Positions 57,808-64,000 of a DNA stretch of 64,000 nucleotides are shown one piece after another. Within the stretch, counting starts at the first letter, position 1. The number at the start of each line of letters is the position of its first letter. The notes beneath the pieces are model-generated. The model made no database searches. It was not told where the DNA came from and saw only the letters and a list, made by a program, of their open reading frames with translations. Source of the DNA: Corynebacterium pseudodiphtheriticum DSM 44287 (GTDB taxonomy: Bacteria > Actinomycetota > Actinomycetes > Mycobacteriales > Mycobacteriaceae); the NCBI RefSeq assembly GCF_000688415.1, contig NZ_JIAH01000011.1, positions 62,001-126,000 of the forward strand. Reading direction: 5' to 3'. Position numbers and translations under genes: made by a program.

Positions 57808-59730
57808 ATGTGCGGACTTCTCGCTATGTTGAGCGCCCAAAGCGATGCCCCTTCTTACGTTACCGCTATGGAAGAAGCGCTCCCTTGCATGCGCCATCGT
57901 GGCCCTGACGCCGCTGGCACCTGGAACGATGAACACGCAGTTTTTGGATTCAACCGGCTGTCAATCATCGACCTGGAGCATTCTCATCAGCCTTTACGCT
58001 GGGGTCCAGAGGACGATCCTGAACGCTACGCGATGACGTTCAATGGGGAAATTTATAACTACGTTGAACTTCGTGCCGAGCTCAAAGAGGCGGGATATCA
58101 CTTTCAGACATCCGGCGATGGTGAACCAATTGTTGTCGGTTTCCACCATTGGGGGCCTTCCGTCGTCGAGCATCTTCGTGGAATGTTCGCCATCGCCATC
58201 TGGGACACCCGCCGGAAACAGATGTTCGTCGCCCGCGATCAGTTTGGGATCAAGCCGCTGTTTTATGCCACAACGTCGGCAGGAACCGTTTTTGCATCCG
58301 AAAAAAAATCCATTCTCGAGATTGCTGACGCTATCGATCTAGGGCTAGGCCTTGACCGCAGAGCCATCGAACATTATGTGGACCTGCAATATGTCCCAGA
58401 ACCGGAATCTTTACACGCAGACATTCGTCGCCTGGAATCGGGTTGCACTGCAATTCTTTCGCCAGACGGTCAGGTTAAAGCGGAACGTTATTTCCAGCCT
58501 CGCTTTCGGACCAAAGCCGTTCCGGCAGGCCAGGAACAACAGCTTTTTGACCGAATCGCCCATGCCCTCGAGGATTCCGTCGAAAAGCACATGCGCGCAG
58601 ACGTCACTGTTGGGTCATTCTTGTCCGGTGGTATTGATTCCACCGCGATCGCTGCATTGGCGAAACGACACAACCCAAATCTTTTAACATTTACCACCGG
58701 TTTCGAACGCGAAGGTTATTCTGAGGTCGACGTCGCAGCAGAGTCGGCAGAAGCGATTGGCGCTGAGCATATAGTTAAGATTGTCAGCCCAGAAGAATAT
58801 GCCGACGCCATTCCGAAAATCATGTGGTATCTGGACGACCCTGTGGCAGACCCCTCCCTCGTTCCGCTGCATTTTGTCGCAGCAGAAGCTCGGAAACACG
58901 TCAAGGTCGTGCTTTCTGGTGAGGGCGCCGACGAGCTCTTTGGCGGTTACACTATTTACAAAGAGCCCCTCTCCCTCGCGCCATTCGAAAAAATTCCAAG
59001 CCCTTTGCGACGGGGCTTAGGCGCTCTTTCCCGTATCTTGCCTGATGGCATGAAGGGGAAATCTCTTCTCGAACGCGGATCGATGTCCATGGAAGAGCGC
59101 TACTACGGTAATGCTCGCTCTTTCAATTTCGAGCAAATGCAACGCGTGATCCCTTGGGCCCGTAAAGATTGGGATCACCGTGATGTGACCAAAGATATTT
59201 ACGCGCGTTCTGAAGACATGGACCCCGTTGCGCGTATGCAGCATTTAGACTTGTTTACCTGGATGCGCGGCGACATCCTCGTGAAAGCGGACAAGATCAA
59301 TATGGCGAACTCCTTAGAACTCCGCGTCCCATTCCTCGACAAGGAAGTTTTCCGGGTTGCCGAAACCATCCCGCACGAACTGAAGATCTCCCACGGAACC
59401 ACGAAATATGCCTTACGTAAGGCTATGGAACAAATCGTTCCCCCACATGTGCTGCACCGAAAGAAATTGGGCTTCCCGGTACCAATGCGGCACTGGTTAG
59501 CAGGAGATGAACTACACGGATGGGCACAAGAGCAAATTAACGCCTCCCAAACAGAAGACATCTTCAACAAGAAAGCTGTCCTGGAGATGTTGCAAGAACA
59601 CCGTGCAGGCCAATCAGATCACTCACGTCGTCTGTGGACTGTGCTGGCCTTCATGGTCTGGCACGGAATTTTTGTGGAGAAACGTATCGACCCAAATATC
59701 GAGCACCGGGATTACCCAGTCCGACTATAA
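57808..59730 (+). CDS. ltsA: Asparagine synthetase-like amidotransferase LtsA
   Basis: Glutamine amidotransferase of the AsnB family; in corynebacteria LtsA amidates meso-DAP of the cell wall and its loss gives lysozyme sensitivity. 640 residues. Class II glutaminase with nucleophile C2 (MCGLLAML), RHRGPDAAGTW, FNRLSIIDL and FNGEIYNY; synthetase half with PP-loop FLSGGIDSTAIAAL and LSGEGADELFGGY. ATG follows AGGAG. Divergent from ctaC, the C. glutamicum order. Whether its product is Asn or amidated DAP cannot be read from sequence alone. Confidence 0.95.
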   Translation: MCGLLAMLSAQSDAPSYVTAMEEALPCMRHRGPDAAGTWNDEHAVFGFNRLSIIDLEHSHQPLRWGPEDDPERYAMTFNGEIYNYVELRAELKEAGYHFQTSGDGEPIVVGFHHWGPSVVEHLRGMFAIAIWDTRRKQMFVARDQFGIKPLFYATTSAGTVFASEKKSILEIADAIDLGLGLDRRAIEHYVDLQYVPEPESLHADIRRLESGCTAILSPDGQVKAERYFQPRFRTKAVPAGQEQQLFDRIAHALEDSVEKHMRADVTVGSFLSGGIDSTAIAALAKRHNPNLLTFTTGFEREGYSEVDVAAESAEAIGAEHIVKIVSPEEYADAIPKIMWYLDDPVADPSLVPLHFVAAEARKHVKVVLSGEGADELFGGYTIYKEPLSLAPFEKIPSPLRRGLGALSRILPDGMKGKSLLERGSMSMEERYYGNARSFNFEQMQRVIPWARKDWDHRDVTKDIYARSEDMDPVARMQHLDLFTWMRGDILVKADKINMANSLELRVPFLDKEVFRVAETIPHELKISHGTTKYALRKAMEQIVPPHVLHRKKLGFPVPMRHWLAGDELHGWAQEQINASQTEDIFNKKAVLEMLQEHRAGQSDHSRRLWTVLAFMVWHGIFVEKRIDPNIEHRDYPVRL

Positions 59731-59789
59731 CTGCATACCGACACGGCCGGGGACAGCACTATTGATGTAGCCCGGCCGCGCACAATGCG

Positions 59790-59837
59790 AAAGCCCCTAG
59801 CTCTCTGTACTGATTAGTAACGAGAACCAGGGGCTTT
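59790..59837. terminator. Bidirectional terminator between ltsA and the Fe-S carrier gene
   Basis: AAAGCCCCT (59790-59798) pairs perfectly with AGGGGCTTT (59829-59837), followed by TAATAT on the plus strand. GAGA/CTCTC within the loop can extend the stem. Confidence 0.7.
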
Positions 59838-59875
59838 TAATATCCGTCGAGCTGTGTGGAATCCTAACTATAGTT

Positions 59876-60220
59876 TTAGTTGAAAGAATCGCCACAAGCG
59901 CAGGATCCACCGGCATTCGGATTATCGATAGTAAAACCTTGCTGTTCAATGGTGTCAGCGAAGTCAATCTTCGCACCCATCAGGTACGGCACCGACATCT
60001 TGTCGACGACCAAGGTAACGCCGCCGATCTCATCGCTTTTGTCACCATCGAGCTCGCGGTCGTCAAAGTACAGTTGATAGCGCAAACCTGCACAACCACC
60101 TGGCTGAACGGCAATACGCAGAGACAGGTCCGTACGGCCTTCCTGCTCTAGCAAAGACTTAGCTTTCTCAGCTGCAGCGTCAGTCAAAATTACGCCGGTC
60201 GACGAAGTTGGGGCGGTCAT
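59876..60220 (-). CDS. A-type iron-sulfur cluster carrier (HesB/ErpA family)
   Basis: 114 residues. The three cluster-binding cysteines are C43 (GGCAGLRYQLYFDD), C107 and C109 (SCACGDSF). Delivers Fe-S clusters, here plausibly to nearby respiratory proteins such as Rieske and others. ATG with GGAGAA upstream. Single gene between convergent ltsA and divergent DUF3043. Confidence 0.94.
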   Translation of the reverse strand: MTAPTSSTGVILTDAAAEKAKSLLEQEGRTDLSLRIAVQPGGCAGLRYQLYFDDRELDGDKSDEIGGVTLVVDKMSVPYLMGAKIDFADTIEQQGFTIDNPNAGGSCACGDSFN

Positions 60221-60379
60221 AATAGTTCTCCTTCGTGGTGAACGCGTCGTTTGCGTCCAGAGTACTCGCCTTTCGTGCGAGACGAAACCCCTGGATCCGC
60301 AGTCCGTTCGACAATTAATTTAACCGCCCCAAGGCTGTTTGCGCCACCTACGCCGGACATACCCGACAAGTACTTATTC

Positions 60380-60407
60380 TTGTTACCGGCATACAAAGTT
60401 GTACCCT
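60380..60407 (+). promoter_or_regulatory. Promoter of the DUF3043 gene, leaderless
   Basis: TTGTTA (60380-60385), 16-nt spacer and TACCCT (60402-60407). Eight nt separate the -10 box from the GTG at 60416, which has no ribosome site, so a leaderless transcript is likely. Confidence 0.5.
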
Positions 60408-60415
60408 GTAGAACT

Positions 60416-61171
60416 GTGAAACTACCGTGGCAAAAACCTCAAAACACCAAAGCAGATAATTCCGACAACTCCACTACCAGTGCGGACAATAAGAGCTCAT
60501 CTGCACCATCAAACTCGGCACAATCTAGCCCTGCACAGGCCAATTCCGCTTCCCCAGAGCAAACAGATTTACCGAAGGGCTATACCCCTAAGAAAAATAA
60601 ACCTACTCCTTCGCGCAAAGAGCAAGAGATTCGTCGCGGTGTACGACGCGATCCTAACGGTGCATCCCCCGCCCAGGCCCGGGAGCGTCGTAAAGAGCTC
60701 AAGAAATCCATGTCCAAGCAAGAATGGAAAGAATACAAACGCGAAGAACGCCAAGAAAACATGCGTCGCCGTAAGGAACAGCAAGAACGCATGGATGCTG
60801 GCGATGAGCGCTACCTCTTGGCTCGCGATATTGGACCGGAGCGACGCTACGCACGGGACTGGGTGGATTCCCGCGCTTTCTTGACCAACTGGGTGATGCT
60901 TATTGCCCTTATGATTCTTGGTGCTACCCTGCTCGGCGGAATTAACCCTCACGCAGCGAATATCATTTCACTCATCGGCATGGTGATTATTGTTATTCTC
61001 GCAATCGAAGGGGTTATCCTGGGCAAACGTTGCAATAACGCGGTGCGCAAGAAATTCCCAGACTCCACCGAAGCTGGATTCCGCTTGGGCTTTTACGCTT
61101 ATTCTCGTGCCACTCAGCCACGCAAGTGGCGTTCACCAAAGCCCCAGGTGGAACGCGGTGCCAAGGTCTAA
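60416..61171 (+). CDS. DUF3043 membrane protein
   Basis: 251 residues from the GTG at 60416, giving the family's start VKLPWQKPQNTK. Disordered, serine-rich beginning, then a basic helical region (RREQEIRRGVRRDPNGASPAQARERRKELKKSMSKQEWKEYKREERQ-like block) and two transmembrane helices (WVMLIALMILGATLLGGI and IISLIGMVIIVILAIEGVIL). The end is RLGFYAYSRATQPRKWRSPKP, the most conserved part. Actinobacterial family of unknown role, consistently near the ltsA and cob genes. Confidence 0.88.
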   Translation: MKLPWQKPQNTKADNSDNSTTSADNKSSSAPSNSAQSSPAQANSASPEQTDLPKGYTPKKNKPTPSRKEQEIRRGVRRDPNGASPAQARERRKELKKSMSKQEWKEYKREERQENMRRRKEQQERMDAGDERYLLARDIGPERRYARDWVDSRAFLTNWVMLIALMILGATLLGGINPHAANIISLIGMVIIVILAIEGVILGKRCNNAVRKKFPDSTEAGFRLGFYAYSRATQPRKWRSPKPQVERGAKV

Positions 61172-61227
61172 CCGCCCCTATTCTTCATTCTTCTAGGCCC
61201 TAGATAGTTACAGTTTAGGTTTTCACA

Positions 61228-62376
61228 ATGCCAATGCCGCACGAGCCCGAATCCATCCCTCAGCCCGAGCCTGATTCCGCACCCAAGCAGAGTGCTGACG
61301 CTGCCGCTAACGCGGATTCCAATGCCCAAGCCGACAGTGCTGAGTTTGCTGATCTTGGGGCTCCCGCGGAGATTGATACTGAGGCTGCCGCCGCGGTGGT
61401 TGCAGCTATGTCGTCGACACAGCGGGGCCGAAGTTTTGGTCGGCTTACTGATGCAGCAGCTTTCATGGCCGCGTGCCAAGGGAAAGTTCCCGCGGAGCCG
61501 TTGCGGCAGCCCCGAGTCGTCATTTTCCATTCTGCCCTCGCCAGCCCTGCCCCCGGCAGTTCTGACCCCAGCGTCTCTGTCCCCCGGAGCTCTGCAACTG
61601 GTAGCAACGGTGCGTCATCTTTGCGCACGCCCGAGTCCCAGACTGCAGCCGACGATATTGCCGCTGGTTCTGCCCCCGTGACGACACTGGCCCGTACCCA
61701 TGGTGCTGGCGTTCGCCTAGAGGAGATCCCTACCGACGGAGCCGCGCTAGAATTTGGCCGCTCTATCGCTGATTCTGAAATCGATGCTGGCGCAGATCTA
61801 CTGATCCCAGGCGAGCTCACTGAGGGATTCTCCGTCGAGGCTGCTGCCTTGTTTGGCGCAATAACGAAGACAGAACCGGTAGCACTAGCTAGCTTGGAAG
61901 CTTCGCTTACGACGAAACAATGGCAAGCCGACGTCACGGCTATCCGGGATCACATGTTCCGTTTCCGACGATTTCCTGCTAATTTGTTGGATCTTGTGCG
62001 CGAATGCCAAATGCCGACGGTACAGTCATTGGTTGGTTTTATTCTGCAAGCAACTTCCCGACGCACTCCAGTGCTTGTCGACGGCTGCCTTGCCACTGTG
62101 TGTGGCCTGATAGCAGAAAAAATTGTTCCAGGAACCCAACCATGGCTGCGCTCGGCACAGCTGTCCCCGGAGCCTGCGCATATCCAAGCCGTCCAACAAT
62201 TGGGATTAACGCCCCTACTTGCCTTCGATCTCACAACCGGGCAAGGAACCGGTGGCGTACTAGCATTATCTGCGCTCAACGCAGCGATTGAGCTAGTAGC
62301 CGATGAGGTTTATGCGATCACTGATGCGATCAACGCGCATAACCACGGCGCGCGATCATCAGGCGAGCTTTTGTAG
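61228..62376 (+). CDS. CobT-like protein, probably not catalytic
   Basis: Distant homologue of nicotinate-nucleotide:dimethylbenzimidazole phosphoribosyltransferase. 382 residues with a low-complexity acidic/alanine N-terminus. CobT signatures: GADLLIPGELT (186-197), RRTPVLVDGCLATVCGLIAE, and LSPEPAHIQAVQQLGLTPLLAF. Two key motifs are changed: the GEMGIGNTT loop reads GELTEGFSVEA, and the LGEGTGA motif that carries the catalytic glutamate reads TTGQGTGG (Q339). The genes cobU and cobS that normally flank cobT in corynebacteria are absent here. It looks like a relic or a repurposed protein. No ribosome site at the ATG; possibly leaderless. Confidence 0.75.
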   Translation: MPMPHEPESIPQPEPDSAPKQSADAAANADSNAQADSAEFADLGAPAEIDTEAAAAVVAAMSSTQRGRSFGRLTDAAAFMAACQGKVPAEPLRQPRVVIFHSALASPAPGSSDPSVSVPRSSATGSNGASSLRTPESQTAADDIAAGSAPVTTLARTHGAGVRLEEIPTDGAALEFGRSIADSEIDAGADLLIPGELTEGFSVEAAALFGAITKTEPVALASLEASLTTKQWQADVTAIRDHMFRFRRFPANLLDLVRECQMPTVQSLVGFILQATSRRTPVLVDGCLATVCGLIAEKIVPGTQPWLRSAQLSPEPAHIQAVQQLGLTPLLAFDLTTGQGTGGVLALSALNAAIELVADEVYAITDAINAHNHGARSSGELL

Positions 62377-63447
62377 CCAGCCGTGCGTGTCGGCAACTTC
62401 TCCCCGTTGGATTCCGGTTAGCTTCTCACGCAGTTGCATCGTGATTTCGCCGGGGTGACCGCCACCGATGCTAAACGTGCCGCTGGTAGTTTTCACGGTG
62501 CCGATTGGCGTGATTACGGCTGCCGTCCCGCACGCAAAGGCTTCACTCATGGCACCGGATTCGGCGGCTTCCCGCCATTGCTCCAGAGTGATGCTTTCTT
62601 CCACCACTTCAATGCCCATCTCACGCGCTAGTTGCAACAGTGAATTTCGCGTCACACCAGGCAAAATAGTGCCGGTCAGTTCGGGAGTGACCAGCTTGCC
62701 CTGGATGACAAACATGACGTTCATGCCGCCCATCTCTTCGACTTTTTGGCGTTTTGCAGCATCTAAAAAGACCACTTGGTCGCAGCCATGTGCGATGGAT
62801 TCTTGCTGGGCAACTAGCGAAGCAGCGTAGTTACCGGCAAATTTGGCGGCCCCGGTTCCGCCCGGAGCGGCACGCACATAATCTTCGGAAATCCACACAG
62901 ATACCGGTTTCACGCCACCCTGAAAATACGCACCGACTGGCGAGGCAATAACCAAGAATCGATAAGACTGCGATGGCGCGACGCCGAGCCCTATTTCCGT
63001 TGCAATCAGGAATGGACGAAGGTACAAGGATCCCTCTCCCCCGGCTGCTGGGACCCAATCCTTGTCGACAGCAACTAATTCTTTCAATGCTTGGATAAAT
63101 AATTGTTCTGGGATTTCCGGCATTGCCATGCGCTGCGCGGAGCTCGCTATACGTTGCGCATTCTTCTCAGGACGGAAAGTAACGATTGAATCATCACTCT
63201 GCCTATATGCCTTGATGCCTTCAAAAATTGCTTGCCCGTAATGAAAAACGGTCGTCGCAGGATCTAAGGTCAATGGCGCGTATGGCTGCACTGATAGATT
63301 GTGCCAGCCTTGTTCTGCATTCCAGTCGGCAACCACCATGTGGTCCGTGAATTTTTTACCAAAAGCTGGGTTCGCCAGGATTTCCTCGCGTTCAGCTGCG
63401 GGCGTCGGAGTGTCATTGCGGGTCACGGAAAATTTGAAGTCGCTCAT
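62359..63447 (-). CDS. ilvE: Branched-chain amino acid aminotransferase
   Basis: PLP enzyme interconverting Leu, Ile and Val with their keto acids. 362 residues from the ATG at 63447 (start of homology MSDFKFSVTRND); the frame is open 36 codons further without homology. YGQAIFEGIKAYR, SLYLRPFLIATE, KFAGNYAASLVAQ (PLP lysine) and TAAVITPIGTVK are typical. TACATT 7 nt before the ATG suggests a leaderless mRNA. The 3' end overlaps the cobT-like gene by 18 bp (convergent). Confidence 0.96.
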   Translation of the reverse strand: MSDFKFSVTRNDTPTPAAEREEILANPAFGKKFTDHMVVADWNAEQGWHNLSVQPYAPLTLDPATTVFHYGQAIFEGIKAYRQSDDSIVTFRPEKNAQRIASSAQRMAMPEIPEQLFIQALKELVAVDKDWVPAAGGEGSLYLRPFLIATEIGLGVAPSQSYRFLVIASPVGAYFQGGVKPVSVWISEDYVRAAPGGTGAAKFAGNYAASLVAQQESIAHGCDQVVFLDAAKRQKVEEMGGMNVMFVIQGKLVTPELTGTILPGVTRNSLLQLAREMGIEVVEESITLEQWREAAESGAMSEAFACGTAAVITPIGTVKTTSGTFSIGGGHPGEITMQLREKLTGIQRGEVADTHGWLQKLA

Positions 63448-63596
63448 GGTAGCTAATGTACCCTTTCCACCTTTTAATAGAGACTTAGGGCACACCCTTA
63501 CACGGCGTTCTGCGGTAAATCTCGCTAGGCTAGGAAGGCCTAGAGCGAATTTCAACTAAATTGCGCGACCATTGTCATGTGACAAGAAAGGATATT

Positions 63597-64000
63597 ATGG
63601 CTGCCCCAAAGTTCGAACTTCCAGCCCGCGGCAAGATTAGCCCAGTGGAGTTGCAGAAAAAGTTGCCTAAAAACGCCGATGCTCTCGTCGTCAGCGTGTT
63701 CCGCACGAAGGATTCAGCTAACGAGAACGGCATAGAAATCCTCGACACAGATTGGCTCTCCGGTGGCCAACTACGCGAAGTGGTCGAGGGCTTGCAAACA
63801 GTCAAAGCCACGGGCAAAGCAAACGAAATCACCCGCTTGCCGGCTCCAAAGAAGCTGGGCGTCGACGTAGTCATCGCGGTGGGTTTGGGTGCGCAGGACA
63901 AGCTTGACGACGAGGTTCTGCGTCGCGCGGCTGGTACTGTTTCCCGCGCGGTCAAGGATCTAAATTCGGTCGCCGTTGCTCTTTCCGGTGACCGTGATCG
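63597..64000 (+). CDS. pepA: Leucyl aminopeptidase (N-terminal part, cut by window edge)
   Basis: Start ATG 63597 with AAGAAAGG upstream. About 134 codons are present, translated as MAAPKFELPARGKISPVELQ ... VVEGLQTVKATGKANEITRL ... VVIAVGLGAQDKLDDEVLRRAAGTVSRAV, the N-terminal domain of M17 cytosolic aminopeptidases. The catalytic metal-binding half is outside. Divergent from ilvE, as in C. glutamicum. Confidence 0.9.
   Translation, partial: MAAPKFELPARGKISPVELQKKLPKNADALVVSVFRTKDSANENGIEILDTDWLSGGQLREVVEGLQTVKATGKANEITRLPAPKKLGVDVVIAVGLGAQDKLDDEVLRRAAGTVSRAVKDLNSVAVALSGDRD

Overview
The window is chromosomal DNA from a Corynebacterium species (mycolic-acid actinobacterium, GC by eye in the mid-50s). 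The evidence is a division/cell-wall (dcw) cluster without ftsA, a DivIVA-type Wag31, a Rv2175c/PknL/type II DAHP synthase/RNase AS block, a PimC/MptA-type mannosyltransferase, the cytochrome bc1-aa3 cluster ctaE-qcrCAB with ctaC-ctaF, and the asparagine synthetase-like LtsA. This order matches what I know of C. glutamicum. Urease and lactate-utilisation genes point to an animal- or skin-associated species, but I do not name one. Almost every gene is housekeeping. The accessory parts are the left 8 kb, the lut operon and a few intergenic regions.

Left end to 8.1 kb: the end of a urease operon (ureA-ureB-ureC-ureE, minus strand, running off the left edge), a DMT-type permease with a well-formed promoter and probably a leaderless mRNA, about 0.6 kb of AT-rich DNA holding a 17-bp perfect inverted repeat, and three tandem genes for secreted paralogues of unknown function. 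8.1-15.2 kb: ileS under a T-box leader, a 50-residue membrane-protein gene, and the divergent lutABC operon between ileS and wag31, bounded by two strong hairpin terminators.

15.2-36.6 kb: a continuous minus-strand dcw cluster, in transcription order mraZ, rsmH, ftsL, ftsI, murE, murF, mraY, murD, ftsW, murG, murC, ftsQ, ftsZ, pgeF, yggS, sepF, yggT, wag31. mraZ is preceded by a textbook three-repeat MraZ box. A 16-bp part of that box recurs in inverted orientation about 240 bp further upstream, and a very long hairpin sits between mraZ and rsmH. 36.6-48.5 kb: small conserved actinobacterial genes (DUF3040, SAV_6107-type HEPN, GNAT), then idsA-mptA, Rv2175c and pknL, aroG, RNase AS, an acyltransferase, plsC and a ROK glucokinase.

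48.5-64 kb: two NlpC/P60 peptidoglycan hydrolase genes preceded by candidate operator repeats, the respiratory supercomplex genes qcrB-qcrA-qcrC-ctaE and ctaF-ctaC, divergent ltsA, an A-type iron-sulfur carrier, a DUF3043 membrane protein, an orphan and apparently catalytically degraded CobT homologue, ilvE, and the start of a leucyl aminopeptidase gene. The genes most worth follow-up are the secreted trio, the CobT relic, and the regulatory DNA around mraZ. No tRNA, rRNA, CRISPR, insertion sequence or prophage was recognised.
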